A stretch of DNA of 64,000 nucleotides from Pandoraea sputorum (GCF_000814845.2 NZ_CP010431.2:4960001-5024000); one strand, 5' to 3'; counted from the first letter of the stretch, positions 28,371 to 38,279 are shown. A program made the numbers and translations. The notes: a model not told the origin generated them from the sequence alone.

Positions 28371-29399
28371 GTGCGTATCGGTCCCCACGAACTCCGCAAT
28401 AACCTGTTCGTCGCCCCCATGGCGGGTGTGACGGATCGGCCGTTCCGCCAGTTGTGCAAACGACTGGGGGCGGGCTATGCCGTGTCGGAAATGGTGGCGT
28501 CCAACGCGCAGCTGTGGAAGAGCGAGAAAACGATGCGTCGCGCGAATCACGCGGGTGAAGTGGCCCCGATTTCGGTGCAGATCGCCGGGGCCGACCCCGA
28601 GATGATGGCCGAAGCCGCACGCTACAACGTCGAGCGCGGTGCGCAGATCATCGACATCAACATGGGCTGCCCGGCCAAGAAGGTCTGTAACGTTGCTGCC
28701 GGATCGGCGCTGTTGCAGAACGAGCCGCTGGTCGCTCGTATCGTGTCCGCGGTCGTGGGCGCCGTGGGCGACGTCGTGCCCGTCACGCTGAAGATTCGCA
28801 CGGGCTGGGACCGCGAACACAAGAACGCGCTCACGGTGGCGCGCATCGCCGAAGAGTGCGGCATCAGCATGCTGACCGTGCACGGCCGCACGCGCGCGGA
28901 CCTGTATCACGGCGACGCCGAGTACGAGACCATCGCCGCCGTGAAGGCCGCCGCACGCATTCCGGTGGTGGCCAACGGCGACATCGCGTCGGCGCAGAAG
29001 GCGAAGCACGTGCTCGAAGTCACGGGCGCAGACGCCATCATGATCGGCCGCGCGGCGCAGGGGCGTCCGTGGCTCTTTCGCGACATCGAACTCTTTCTCA
29101 CGACGGGCGAGATCGCCTTGCCGCCGCGCGTCGACGAGATCCAGCAGATCATGAACGAACACCTCGTGGACCATTACGAGTTCTACGGGGAGTACACCGG
29201 TGTACGGACCGCGCGCAAGCACATCGCGTGGTATTCGCGTGGCCTGCCGGGGGCAGCCACGTTCCGCCAGCGTATGAATACGCTGGACACCACGCAGGAA
29301 CAGTTGGCTGCGGTCAACGCGTTTTTCGAAGAGCAGAAGGTGCACTCGGACCGCCTCTGCTATGAACAAGAATCTCCGAGGGAGCTATTAGCCGCATGA
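28371..29399 (+). CDS. dusB: tRNA-dihydrouridine synthase B
   Basis: A 342-residue FMN enzyme that reduces specific uridines in tRNA. The N-terminus APMAGVTDRPFRQLC, the active-site cysteine in NMGCPAKKVCN and the FMN-binding GRAAQGRPW are all as in DusB/NifR3. The start is GTG 28371; no ATG lies nearby. A TAAAAT at 28333-28338 is a possible -10. It overlaps fis by four bases, the ancestral dusB-fis operon. Confidence 0.96.
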   Translation: MRIGPHELRNNLFVAPMAGVTDRPFRQLCKRLGAGYAVSEMVASNAQLWKSEKTMRRANHAGEVAPISVQIAGADPEMMAEAARYNVERGAQIIDINMGCPAKKVCNVAAGSALLQNEPLVARIVSAVVGAVGDVVPVTLKIRTGWDREHKNALTVARIAEECGISMLTVHGRTRADLYHGDAEYETIAAVKAAARIPVVANGDIASAQKAKHVLEVTGADAIMIGRAAQGRPWLFRDIELFLTTGEIALPPRVDEIQQIMNEHLVDHYEFYGEYTGVRTARKHIAWYSRGLPGAATFRQRMNTLDTTQEQLAAVNAFFEEQKVHSDRLCYEQESPRELLAA

Positions 29400-29629
29400 G
29401 CAAAGCAAACATAGAACAATCTGTGCGCGACAGTCTGGATATGTATTTCCGGGATCTGGACGGCGCACGGCCACATGATGTCTACGATATGGTCGTTTCC
29501 GTCGTCGAAAAACCCCTGCTCGAGTTCGTGCTCGGCAAGGCCGACGGCAACCAGTCGCTCGCCGCGGAATATCTGGGAATCAACCGCAACACGCTGCGCA
29601 AGAAGTTGCAGCAGCACGGCCTGCTGTAA
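29396..29629 (+). CDS. fis: DNA-binding protein Fis
   Basis: A 77-residue nucleoid-associated regulator that bends DNA and tunes rRNA and growth-phase promoters. The C-terminal helix-turn-helix reads QSLAAEYLGINRNTLRKKL and is nearly identical to other Fis proteins. It lacks about 20 N-terminal residues compared with the 98-residue E. coli protein, as is normal in beta-proteobacteria. It is coupled to dusB by an ATGA overlap. Confidence 0.96.
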   Translation: MSKANIEQSVRDSLDMYFRDLDGARPHDVYDMVVSVVEKPLLEFVLGKADGNQSLAAEYLGINRNTLRKKLQQHGLL

Positions 29630-29726
29630 AGGGCTGCGGCAGCAACATCCGCTGCCCCGGCCGCCCCGGCCCATCCGCGCTACCTGTGTTTAACCGCCCG
29701 TTTTTGCCGCTTCACTACCGTCCGTC

Positions 29727-31292
29727 ATGATCAAGCAAGCTCTCATTTCCGTCTCCGACAAGACCGGCATCGTCGACTTCGCCAAGTCGCTCGCGGCCCA
29801 AGGCGTGTCGATTCTCTCCACCGGCGGCACCGCCAAATTGCTGGCTGACGCCGGTCTGAAAGTGACCGAAGTGGCCGACTACACCGGCTTCCCGGAAATG
29901 CTCGACGGGCGCGTGAAGACGCTGCATCCGAAAGTTCACGGCGGCATTCTGGCGCGTCGTGATCTGCCCGAGCACATGGCGGCCCTCGACACGCACGGTA
30001 TTCCGACGATTGACCTGCTCGTCGTGAACCTGTACCCGTTCGTTCAGACCGTCGCCAAAGACGACTGCTCGCTCGAAGACGCCATCGAGAACATCGACAT
30101 CGGCGGCCCGACCATGCTGCGCTCGGCCGCGAAGAACCATCGCGACGTCACCGTCATCGTCGACCCGGCCGACTACGCCGTGGTGCTCGACGAAATGAAG
30201 GCGAACAACAACACCGTCGGTTACACCACGAACTTCCGTCTGGCGACCAAGGTGTTCGCTCACACCGCCCAGTACGACGGCGCGATCACGAACTATCTGA
30301 CGAGCCTCGGCGAGTCGCTGCGTCACGACGAGCGCTCGGCCTATCCGGCGACGCTGAACCTGGCGTACACCAAGGTGCAGGACATGCGCTATGGCGAGAA
30401 CCCGCACCAGAGCGCTGCGTTCTACCGTGACATCGTCACGCCGGAAGGCGCGCTGGCAAACTACCGTCAATTGCAGGGCAAGGAACTGTCGTACAACAAC
30501 ATCGCCGACGCCGACGCTGCGTGGGAATGCGTGAAGACGTTCGAAGCCCCGGCTTGCGTCATCATCAAGCACGCGAATCCGTGCGGTGTGGCCGTGGCCG
30601 CCTCGCCCGCCGAAGCGTATGCCAAGGCTTTCCAGACGGATCCGACCTCGGCCTTCGGCGGCATCATCGCCTTCAACCGCGAAGTCGACGAAGCGGCTGC
30701 GCAAGCCGTCGCCAAGCAATTCGTGGAAGTGCTGCTCGCCCCGTCGTTCACCGACGCCGCCAAGCAAGTGTTCGCTGCCAAGCAGAACGTGCGTCTGCTG
30801 GAAGTACCGATGGGCAATGGCGTGAACCAGTACGACTTCAAGCGCGTGGGCGGCGGCCTGCTCGTCCAGTCGACCGACGCGAAGAACGTGGCACCGCATG
30901 AACTGCGCGTGGTCACGAAGCGTCACCCGACGCCGAAGGAAATGGAAGACCTGCTGTTCGCATGGCGGGTGGCGAAGTACGTCAAGTCGAACGCCATCGT
31001 GTTCTGCGCAGGCGGCATGACGCTGGGCGTGGGCGCCGGTCAGATGAGCCGAGTGGACTCGGCCCGTATCGCCAGCATCAAGGCACAAAACGCCGGTCTG
31101 TCGCTGAACGGTTCGGCCGTGGCGTCGGACGCTTTCTTCCCGTTCCGTGACGGCCTCGACGTGGTGGTCGACGCAGGCGCGACCTGCGTGATCCACCCGG
31201 GCGGCTCGATGCGCGACGACGAAGTCATCGCCGCAGCCGACGAGCGCAACGTCGCCATGCTGATGACGGGCACGCGCCACTTCCGTCACTAA
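29727..31292 (+). CDS. purH: Bifunctional AICAR transformylase/IMP cyclohydrolase
   Basis: A 521-residue enzyme catalysing the last two steps of de novo IMP synthesis. The N-terminal methylglyoxal-synthase-like cyclohydrolase domain (about 1-200) begins [15 protein letters not shown]. The C-terminal transformylase domain contains [11 protein letters not shown] and GGCMTLG-like sequence ([17 protein letters not shown]). Length is typical. It follows fis by 97 bases and ends at a strong terminator. Confidence 0.97.
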   Translation: MIKQALISVSDKTGIVDFAKSLAAQGVSILSTGGTAKLLADAGLKVTEVADYTGFPEMLDGRVKTLHPKVHGGILARRDLPEHMAALDTHGIPTIDLLVVNLYPFVQTVAKDDCSLEDAIENIDIGGPTMLRSAAKNHRDVTVIVDPADYAVVLDEMKANNNTVGYTTNFRLATKVFAHTAQYDGAITNYLTSLGESLRHDERSAYPATLNLAYTKVQDMRYGENPHQSAAFYRDIVTPEGALANYRQLQGKELSYNNIADADAAWECVKTFEAPACVIIKHANPCGVAVAASPAEAYAKAFQTDPTSAFGGIIAFNREVDEAAAQAVAKQFVEVLLAPSFTDAAKQVFAAKQNVRLLEVPMGNGVNQYDFKRVGGGLLVQSTDAKNVAPHELRVVTKRHPTPKEMEDLLFAWRVAKYVKSNAIVFCAGGMTLGVGAGQMSRVDSARIASIKAQNAGLSLNGSAVASDAFFPFRDGLDVVVDAGATCVIHPGGSMRDDEVIAAADERNVAMLMTGTRHFRH

Positions 31293-31293
31293 G

Positions 31294-31314
31294 CGCGATA
31301 CGCGATACGCGATA
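31294..31314 (+). repeat. Three tandem copies of CGCGATA after purH
   Basis: The 7-base unit CGCGATA is present three times without interruption immediately after the purH stop codon and before the terminator hairpin. It is short enough to have arisen by slippage. Confidence 0.8.
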
Positions 31315-31316
31315 TG

Positions 31317-31345
31317 AAAAAGGACACCCTCGGGTGTCCTTTTTT
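31317..31345. terminator. Bidirectional intrinsic terminator between purH and the porin gene
   Basis: AGGACACC-CTCG-GGTGTCCT forms a perfect 8-bp stem with a tetraloop, preceded by AAAA and followed by TTTTT. It can therefore end both the rightward purH transcript and the leftward porin transcript, which converge here. Confidence 0.88.
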
Positions 31346-31366
31346 CTTTGCACTACAGGCGTCGAA

Positions 31367-32422
31367 TCAGAAGTAATGCGACAACCCCACCGCCACGCCG
31401 AGCTGATTGCTACCCGGCACGATGCTCATGCCGTAACCGGTCACGCCCAGATTCGAGCCGTTCTGGTTACGCGAGAAGCCCACTTCGGCAAACAGTTGCG
31501 TGCGCTTGGAGAGCAGATACGCTGCGTTCGCCGCCAGCAGATACGGATGCTGATTCGTCGACGTGATGTTGTTGTAGAAGATCGCGCCCGAAAGAATCAC
31601 TTCCGTCACCGGACGATACTGCAACCCGGCGAAGTACAACTCGTTGCGGGCGGCCACCCCCGGCACATTGCTCAGATACCACTGATAACCAACGTAGGGC
31701 TTGAAGTTGCCGATCGCGTAACTCGCACCGGCAGCCACGCGCTGTGTCGTGTTGCCTTGCGTTGCGATCGCCGTGCCCTGCTGCTGGTCGTACACGAGTG
31801 AGACGTTCAACGGCCCGTTGGCGTAACCCACCGACACGCTGTATTCCTTGCCCACACGCCACTCGCCCGGCACCTGTCCGCCGTTGGCGATGGTCGCGTC
31901 GTAGCCCGTCGAGAACAACCCTGCGACCTTGAAGCCGTTGAAGTTGCCTGCGTACTTGATCGAGTTGTCCGCCTTGCCCGCGAACTGCGCGTCGAGTGCG
32001 GGCAAGGCATAGCTGTAATAGCCGAGCGGGTCGAGTTCGAGGAACGCGTCGTAAATCAGATTCTTCTGACGGCCAACGGTCAGTGCACCCCACTCGTTCT
32101 GCAACCCCACGTAGGCCTGACGGCCGAACATCCGCCCGCCCTGCTGCAACACACCGGTGTTGAGATTGAAGCCAGACTCCAGTTGCATGATGGCCTTGAG
32201 GCCGCCGCCGAGATCTTCCGATCCCTTGAAACCGAAGCGGTTCTGCACCTGCGATCCGTTGCTCGCGCGCACAACGGACTGCTTGCTGCCGTTCGCACCG
32301 ACACCGGCGTTGCTGAGATATTCGACGCTATTGTCGAGAATCCCGTAGATCTGCAACCCGTCCGCCTTGACGCCGCCTGCCGCGAGCGTCAGTGCCATTG
32401 CCATCCAAACCTTGCGTTTCAT
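31367..32422 (-). CDS. Gram-negative general porin
   Basis: A 351-residue outer-membrane beta-barrel of the beta-proteobacterial porin family. A signal peptide (MKRKVWMAMALTLAAGGVKA) precedes DGLQIYGILDNSVEY. The block RFGFKGSEDLGGGLKAIMQLESGF is the classic family signature, and the chain ends in aromatic HYF, the signal for barrel assembly. The ribosome-binding site AAGGGA lies before the ATG. The solute is unknown. It is downstream of xdhC on the same strand (66-base gap), so it could partly be read with the molybdenum hydroxylase genes. Confidence 0.93.
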   Translation of the reverse strand: MKRKVWMAMALTLAAGGVKADGLQIYGILDNSVEYLSNAGVGANGSKQSVVRASNGSQVQNRFGFKGSEDLGGGLKAIMQLESGFNLNTGVLQQGGRMFGRQAYVGLQNEWGALTVGRQKNLIYDAFLELDPLGYYSYALPALDAQFAGKADNSIKYAGNFNGFKVAGLFSTGYDATIANGGQVPGEWRVGKEYSVSVGYANGPLNVSLVYDQQQGTAIATQGNTTQRVAAGASYAIGNFKPYVGYQWYLSNVPGVAARNELYFAGLQYRPVTEVILSGAIFYNNITSTNQHPYLLAANAAYLLSKRTQLFAEVGFSRNQNGSNLGVTGYGMSIVPGSNQLGVAVGLSHYF

Positions 32423-32488
32423 GACATTCCCTTTTTATATTGAATTACTAACTACGTGTACAACATCGACTGCAAGTACGGCACACCC

Positions 32489-33472
32489 TCACGCCGCCCT
32501 GTCACGCAGGCGCACCTCGGCTCCATACCTGACACCATTACGCAACGCCGTCATCTGCGCCAGAATCGCCAGCGCAATCTCGGGCGGCGTGCGTGAGCCG
32601 AGTGGCAAGCCGACAGGCCCGTGCAGCCGCTCGATCTGGGTGGTGGTCAGATCGAACATCGCCAGCCGCTCGCGCCGCGAAGCCTGATTGCGATGCGAGC
32701 CGATCGCACCGACATAGAACGCCTCGGACTTCAGCGCTTCGAGCAGCGCCATGTCGTCGAGCTTGGGATCGTGCGTGAGGGCCACGATGGCCGTATTGCC
32801 GTCGGGACGCAGGCGCACGATGAGATCGTCCGGCATCTCCCTCGTGCGCGTGACGTGCGCATGCGTTTCATGCTCGATGCCATGAATATCGCGCGGGTCG
32901 CAGATAACGATCTGGTAGCCGAGCGGCAATGCCATGTGCACGAGATGCTGCGTCAGCTGTCCGTCCCCGATCACGATGATTCGCCAGCGCGGCCCGAACG
33001 GAACCGACAGCCGCGTCGGCGTATAGGCGAACGCCGCCGGTTGAGCGACACCGCGCACGTGCGCCTGCCCGGTGCGTAGATCGAGTTCGCGAACCCCGAG
33101 ACGTCCGGCCGCGATGGCCGAGCGCATGGCGTCGAGTTCGCTGCGCGGTGTGACACATTCGATGACGAGTTCCAGCGTGCCACCGCACGGCAGACCGAAT
33201 CGATGCGCTTCGTCGGCACTTAGACCATACGTCTGCACATGCGGACGCAATCCCGGACGAAAGCCACCCGCGACCTTTGCGAGCAGATCGTCCTCGATGC
33301 AGCCGCCCGAGACGGATCCGGCGACGCGTGCGCGCGGGGTGAGCGCCATCATCGCGCCCACCGGTCGCGGTGCGGAACCCCAGGTGCGGGCGACGGTCGC
33401 GAGCAACACGTCGTCGCCCTGCGACTGCCAGCGCGCGATGGTGTCCAGCACCTCGGCATCGACGCCGTCCAT
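32489..33472 (-). CDS. xdhC: XdhC-family molybdenum cofactor insertion chaperone
   Basis: A 327-residue cytoplasmic accessory protein that matures the Mo cofactor (including sulfuration) for xanthine-dehydrogenase-type enzymes. The N-terminal XdhC/CoxI domain has the cysteine motif SGGCIEDDL. The C-terminal Rossmann-like domain has VIGDGQLTQHLV and ends with GLPLGSRTPPEIALAI. It starts at an ATG overlapping the stop of the large-subunit gene (TAATG), so it is coupled to its client enzyme. Confidence 0.9.
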   Translation of the reverse strand: MDGVDAEVLDTIARWQSQGDDVLLATVARTWGSAPRPVGAMMALTPRARVAGSVSGGCIEDDLLAKVAGGFRPGLRPHVQTYGLSADEAHRFGLPCGGTLELVIECVTPRSELDAMRSAIAAGRLGVRELDLRTGQAHVRGVAQPAAFAYTPTRLSVPFGPRWRIIVIGDGQLTQHLVHMALPLGYQIVICDPRDIHGIEHETHAHVTRTREMPDDLIVRLRPDGNTAIVALTHDPKLDDMALLEALKSEAFYVGAIGSHRNQASRRERLAMFDLTTTQIERLHGPVGLPLGSRTPPEIALAILAQMTALRNGVRYGAEVRLRDRAA

Positions 33473-35751
33473 TACCCTTGCCCCTTGCCGGTGTCGTCCG
33501 CCTGACGCAGCGCGCGCGCTTCGGTCACCGTTTGCGGCAGCGGCATCGAGCGCGGTCGCACGCCCGTCGCGCGACGAATCGCCTGTGCGACCGCCGGCGC
33601 CATCGGCGGCAACGACACTTCGCCACAGCCCTGCGGCGGACGATCGCTCGGCAGAATCACCGTCTCGACTTTCGGCATCTCCACGAGATACAGCAGCGGG
33701 TAGTCGCCGAAGTTGCTTTGCTCGACGCCACCGTTCGCAAACGTGATCTGACTCTTGAACGTATTCGTCAACGCAAACCCGATACCGCCTTCGATGTTCG
33801 CGCGGATGAGGTTCGGATTAATCGCGCGACCACAGTCGACGCCGCACACCACACGTTCGACCTTGAAGCGGTCCCCCACCACACGCAGCTCCACCGCGAC
33901 GGCGACATACGTCGAGAACGCTGCACCGCGTCCCGTGTAGGTGCAGTAGCCGAAGCCGCGATGCACGCCCGCTTTTGCCTTCGTCCGCCATCCGGCCGCC
34001 TTCTCCGTCTCTTCGACGACGCGCGTGGCCAGCGGATCGTGCTTCAGCAGACGCTTGCGATACGCAATCGACTCGATGCCCGCTGCGTCCGCCATCTCGT
34101 CGATGAAGCTCTCGAGAAAGAACACGCTCGACGTCGAGCCGACCGAGCGCATGAAGCTCACGGGAATGTTCGGTTGCGGCACGTCGATGCCTTCGACGCG
34201 CAGATTCGGCACGGCGTAGACCAGGTCGTAGAGGCCGTCGAGCATGGTCTCGTCGTAACCCGCCTTCTCGTAGTGGTCCTTCTTGATGACGTTGTACATC
34301 GACTGCCCCGCCACGCGCATGTGCATGGCTTTGGGCAGACCGTCGTCACCGAGCACGGCCTGAAAGCGGCCCGACGCACAGGGCCGGTAGAAGCCGTGAC
34401 GGATGTCGTCCTCGCGCGAGCGGATCACTTTGACGGGACGACCTACGGCCGCCGACGCGACGGCCGCATGAATCACGAAGTCGGGCACGTACTTGCGCCC
34501 GAAGCTGCCACCAAGGAACGTGGTATGTACCGTGACCTTTTCGGGCGGTAGCTTGAAGATGCCGCCCAGCGCCCAGCGCACTTTGTCCTGCCCCTGAATC
34601 GGGCCCCACACTTCGATCTCGCCTTTGTCGCGGCGCACGTGCACGGTGGCGTTCACCGGCTCCATCGTCGCGTGGACGATGTACGGCGTGTGATATTCGC
34701 TCGTCACCACTTTGCCGCCTGCGGCGATCAGTGCGGGTGCGTCGCCAATGTTCGTCGCGACACCGCCCTTCGCTTTGACCAGTGCCTCGCGGCGCTGCGC
34801 CATGATCGTCGTGCTGTCGGCAGCGGGACCGGCTTTCCATTCGACGTCGAGTGCGTCGCAGGCTTTCTTCGCGCGCCAGTAATCGTCGGCCACGACGATG
34901 ACGGCGTCCTTCGCCAGCACCACGTCGTGCACGCCTTTGCGTGCCTTGATCGCGTCGCGGTTGCGCACGGACAGCGGTGCGCCGCCCGACGTCGGGGCCA
35001 TGAGAATGGCGCCGATGAGCATGTCCGGTACCTTCACGTCGATGCCGAAGACGGCCGAGCCGTCGACCTTCGACGGCGTATCGAGACGAGAGACGGTTTT
35101 GCCGATCAGCGAATGCGTGGCCTCGTTCTTCAGACGCGGATGCGGATTGAGGGGCAGCTTTGCCGCCTCAGCCGCCAGTTCGCCATAGCCGAGCGAGCGG
35201 CCCGATTGCGGATGCATCACGCGGCCGTCGCGCGTCACGCAGTTCGTCGTGCGAACGCCGAACCGGCGGGCGGCAACGGCGACGAGCGCCTCGCGCGCCT
35301 GCGCTCCGGCGATCCGTAGCCGCTCGTAGAACAGCGTCGCCGACATCGACGCGCCTACGAACTGCTGCAACGCTTCGTTCGCGGCGGCCGTGCGATACGC
35401 GTCGCGCGCGGTCACGAACTCGACACGCACGCGTCGCCAGTCCGCGTCCAGTTCGTCCGCCAACACTTGCGGCAACCCGGTGTATACGCCCTGCCCGACT
35501 TCACACTGCGAGAGTCCGAGCACGGTCGTGCCATCGGCGTCGATGCGAATCCAGTCGTTGATCTCGATGAGATGGCCGTCTGCTGCATCGGCAGCGCGGG
35601 CCTCGGGGCTTGTCAGCCATGACGCCGAAATCGGGATCAACAGGCTGCCAGCGGCGAGCGACATGCCTTTGAGCCACTGGCGGCGCGACGACGACTCGGG
35701 TGCGGTTTCGCTCACGGGGGATGCCGTGCGCTCAGCGTTTTGCTGCGTCAT
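33472..35751 (-). CDS. Molybdopterin-binding large subunit of an aldehyde/isoquinoline oxidoreductase
   Basis: A 759-residue molybdenum hydroxylase subunit. A twin-arginine-like signal (SSRRQWLKGMSLAAG) implies export of the folded enzyme to the periplasm. The Mo-cofactor regions include IQGQDKVRWALG and GGSFGRKYVPDF, and the C-terminal GCGEVSLPPMAPAVA contains the expected catalytic Glu. It resembles IorB of isoquinoline 1-oxidoreductase and membrane-associated aldehyde dehydrogenases more than cytoplasmic xanthine dehydrogenase. The substrate cannot be deduced. It overlaps the 2Fe-2S subunit gene by 20 bases. No cytochrome c subunit gene is adjacent. Confidence 0.87.
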   Translation of the reverse strand: MTQQNAERTASPVSETAPESSSRRQWLKGMSLAAGSLLIPISASWLTSPEARAADAADGHLIEINDWIRIDADGTTVLGLSQCEVGQGVYTGLPQVLADELDADWRRVRVEFVTARDAYRTAAANEALQQFVGASMSATLFYERLRIAGAQAREALVAVAARRFGVRTTNCVTRDGRVMHPQSGRSLGYGELAAEAAKLPLNPHPRLKNEATHSLIGKTVSRLDTPSKVDGSAVFGIDVKVPDMLIGAILMAPTSGGAPLSVRNRDAIKARKGVHDVVLAKDAVIVVADDYWRAKKACDALDVEWKAGPAADSTTIMAQRREALVKAKGGVATNIGDAPALIAAGGKVVTSEYHTPYIVHATMEPVNATVHVRRDKGEIEVWGPIQGQDKVRWALGGIFKLPPEKVTVHTTFLGGSFGRKYVPDFVIHAAVASAAVGRPVKVIRSREDDIRHGFYRPCASGRFQAVLGDDGLPKAMHMRVAGQSMYNVIKKDHYEKAGYDETMLDGLYDLVYAVPNLRVEGIDVPQPNIPVSFMRSVGSTSSVFFLESFIDEMADAAGIESIAYRKRLLKHDPLATRVVEETEKAAGWRTKAKAGVHRGFGYCTYTGRGAAFSTYVAVAVELRVVGDRFKVERVVCGVDCGRAINPNLIRANIEGGIGFALTNTFKSQITFANGGVEQSNFGDYPLLYLVEMPKVETVILPSDRPPQGCGEVSLPPMAPAVAQAIRRATGVRPRSMPLPQTVTEARALRQADDTGKGQG

Positions 35752-36175
35752 GGATCGCCTCCCGGATACGATGGTAGGTCGCGCAACGGCAGAGGTTGGT
35801 CATCGCCTCGTCGATCTGCGCGTCGGTCGGATGCGGATGCTTGTCGAGCAGTGCGGCGGCCGCCATCACCATGCCGGACTGGCAATAGCCGCACTGCGGC
35901 ACGTCGTTGGCGATCCACGCTTGCTGGATCGGATGCGAGCGCGCGGTCGACAACGCTTCGATGGTCGTGATGCGCTTGCCCGCGACGGCCGAGACCGGCA
36001 GCACACAGGTGCGCGTGGCCACGCCTTCGATGTGCACGGTGCACGCGCCGCACGCCCCGATACCGCATCCGTACTTCGTTCCGGTCAGCCCCGCGGCATC
36101 GCGGATGACCCACAGCAAAGGCGTGTCGTCCTCGCCGTCGAAGACGAAGGGCCGCCCGTTGAGTTGGAATTCCAT
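35732..36175 (-). CDS. 2Fe-2S small subunit of the molybdenum hydroxylase
   Basis: A 147-residue electron-transfer subunit with two [2Fe-2S] centres. The plant-ferredoxin-like N-terminal domain has YGCGIGACGACTVH followed by TRTC. The C-terminal four-helix domain has QCGYCQSGMVM and LCRCATYHRI. I chose ATG 36175 because GGGAGAG lies just upstream and the family N-terminus (MEFQLNGRPFVF) starts there. No signal sequence is present, so it probably travels with the Tat-exported large subunit. A 274-base gap separates it from the AraC gene and should hold the operon promoter, which I could not pinpoint. Confidence 0.9.
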   Translation of the reverse strand: MEFQLNGRPFVFDGEDDTPLLWVIRDAAGLTGTKYGCGIGACGACTVHIEGVATRTCVLPVSAVAGKRITTIEALSTARSHPIQQAWIANDVPQCGYCQSGMVMAAAALLDKHPHPTDAQIDEAMTNLCRCATYHRIREAIHDAAKR

Positions 36176-36449
36176 TGACTCTCCCGTTGTGACTGCCGTG
36201 TGCGGCAATAAAGCGCACAGCACAGGCAGATGGCGAATGAATTCTCACAACGAGGAAATTGCCGGACAACGGCCGCGCGGCCCGAAAAGGATGCCGTTCG
36301 TCCAGAGACGGGAAAACCCTTGGGCTACCGTCGATCGCAAGCAACCGTCGATCTCAAGCCGCCGTCAGCCGCATGCAGACGTCATGCAGAGCGCGCGCTG
36401 GCGGTGCGCGCGACGGAACACATCAAAGGGAGGAAGCGACGACCGTGCC

Positions 36450-37391
36450 TTAATGGCCCAGTTCGCAGCTACGCAGGTATTCGCGCGGCGGCAAGCCGTA
36501 GCAACGCCGGAAGGCGCGTGTGAATGCCTTTTCCGAGGCATAGCCAACGGCCTCCGCGACATCGGAGATACGTGCGCCTGCGCCCGACAGACGCTCGGCC
36601 GCCAGGTACATGCGATGGGTGGTGAGGTAGGTCATCGGCGATTCGCCGACGAGATCGCGAAAGCGCAGACAGAACTTCGAGCGAGACATACCCGCGATGG
36701 CAGCGAGCTGCTCGACCGTCCACGGGCGCTGCGGCGCTTCGTGCATGGACGCGATGGCGCGTCCCAGTTGCGGATCGGTCATGCCGCGCAGCCAATGGGT
36801 GCTGGCGCTGCCGCAGGCTTCGAGATACGCCCGCAGGATCTGCACGAACAACACGTCCGCCAGCCGCGCGACGACCACGCGCCATCCCGCACCGCGCTGC
36901 ATCGACGCTTCGATAAATCCCGCGATGGTGTTCGTGAGCAACGCGGGCACGGCCGGGTCGCCCGCACGGATATGGATCAGGGGTGGCAGCGACGCCAGCA
37001 GCGGGTTGCGTGCCCGGTCTCGGAACATCACCACGCCGGTGTAGAGATCGCTGACGGGACCGTCCCCGCCCGCACGGAACGCCAGCGGCGTGTCCAGACG
37101 CGGCTCGATGCCCTGCGCCGACATCATCTCCTCGAAGACCACCGGCGGTTCGTCAGGTGACGAACACATCACGTGCTCGTGCCCGTGCGGCAACAGCACA
37201 CAGTCGCCCGGTTCGACACGGATCGGTTTCATGCCTGCCACGATCAGATAGAACGGCTCCCCCATCGCCATACGAAACGGTGCGCCGTCGAGCGCCGGTT
37301 TGCGCAACGACCACGGCGCACCGAACGTGAAGCGGCCTGTGACGACCGCGTCCGCGCGCACGTCGCTCAGCACGTCGCTTAGCGGATCCAT
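36450..37391 (-). CDS. AraC-family transcriptional regulator
   Basis: A 313-residue regulator with an N-terminal cupin-type sensing domain (IRVEPGDCVLLPHGHEHVM) and a C-terminal pair of helix-turn-helix motifs, about residues 210-305 (AAIAGMSRSKFCLRFRDLVG and ISDVAEAVGYASEKAFTRAFRR). Its position directly upstream of and co-oriented with the molybdenum hydroxylase genes suggests that it controls them. The effector is unknown. Such cupin_6 AraC proteins often respond to small organic or aldehyde compounds. Confidence 0.88.
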   Translation of the reverse strand: MDPLSDVLSDVRADAVVTGRFTFGAPWSLRKPALDGAPFRMAMGEPFYLIVAGMKPIRVEPGDCVLLPHGHEHVMCSSPDEPPVVFEEMMSAQGIEPRLDTPLAFRAGGDGPVSDLYTGVVMFRDRARNPLLASLPPLIHIRAGDPAVPALLTNTIAGFIEASMQRGAGWRVVVARLADVLFVQILRAYLEACGSASTHWLRGMTDPQLGRAIASMHEAPQRPWTVEQLAAIAGMSRSKFCLRFRDLVGESPMTYLTTHRMYLAAERLSGAGARISDVAEAVGYASEKAFTRAFRRCYGLPPREYLRSCELGH

Positions 37392-37596
37392 CGCGCCCTG
37401 CCTCGCGCAGGATGATCGTTTCGTCGTTTCATGGGTGGAACTTCGATTTATATATGAATTACGTCGAAGTATGCCGTTTTACTGCACGGAAAAATATCGG
37501 GTTTGACCTGAGGGCGGTCGAGATGGGGGAAGTACGGGAGGGGGAAGCGGAAGTGGGCCTGTGCGATCGAGCCTTCGACGCACAGGCCGTTGACGC

Positions 37597-38232
37597 TCAG
37601 CGACGGGTGAGCGTCGTCAGGAAGACATCGGTCGAGGGTGCGCCAGCGTGCAGTTTGCAGACGTGAGCCCCGTCGAAAGCGTCGATGGCGTCCATCTCCT
37701 CGATACGAAGGGCGTGGCCTGCGCTGACGGTCACCGTCCGGCCATCATGGAACGTCACATGCACCAGACCTTGGGCACAGTAGAGAAACCCGAGCGCATC
37801 GGCCGCAGTCGGCAACGCCCACGACAGCGCATCGCCTTCGAGACGATGTTGCGTCAGCGCGTGCTGCCAGCCGTCGCGTCGCGTCATGACGTTGAAGTCG
37901 TCGATGGGCACACCGTCGACCTCAAGCGCCGGCGTACTGCTCACCGCGAGTTCTCCGCCGAAAGCGTACGGTGCCGTGCGCGTCGTCAGCGTGACGTCCG
38001 GGCGTCCTTCCACGTTTAGCGTGAGCGTGCCGCCGCGAACGATCGCCAGCGACCGGTCGATGCCCGCGAACACCGAGAACGGTCCGGGTACGGCGACCGT
38101 CGCCGTGCTGATTCGCCAGTCGAAGCCATCTTCGCCGGGGCGACGCGCCACCGCCAGTTCCGTCGTCACACCCTGACCGTTCTTCCACGGCATCTTCAGA
38201 AAATCGGCCGGGCCGAGTGCTTGCAGTTTCAT
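37597..38232 (-). CDS. HutD/Ves family cupin protein
   Basis: A 211-residue double-cupin protein. The family signature near the N-terminus appears as MPWKNGQGVTTE. HutD is often encoded with histidine utilisation genes and has been proposed to limit their induction; Ves is its enterobacterial relative. Here no hut genes are near. I chose ATG 38232 (MKLQALGP), which matches the family N-terminus and has AGAGG just upstream. An alternative ATG at 38280 overlaps the proA stop in a TAATG and would add 16 residues. It is last in the leuS-lptE-holA-proA run. Confidence 0.83.
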   Translation of the reverse strand: MKLQALGPADFLKMPWKNGQGVTTELAVARRPGEDGFDWRISTATVAVPGPFSVFAGIDRSLAIVRGGTLTLNVEGRPDVTLTTRTAPYAFGGELAVSSTPALEVDGVPIDDFNVMTRRDGWQHALTQHRLEGDALSWALPTAADALGFLYCAQGLVHVTFHDGRTVTVSAGHALRIEEMDAIDAFDGAHVCKLHAGAPSTDVFLTTLTRR

Positions 38233-38279
38233 GCCTCTACGACTTCGTTCGTCGCCTTCGTTTGCCACATTCGTTGCCA

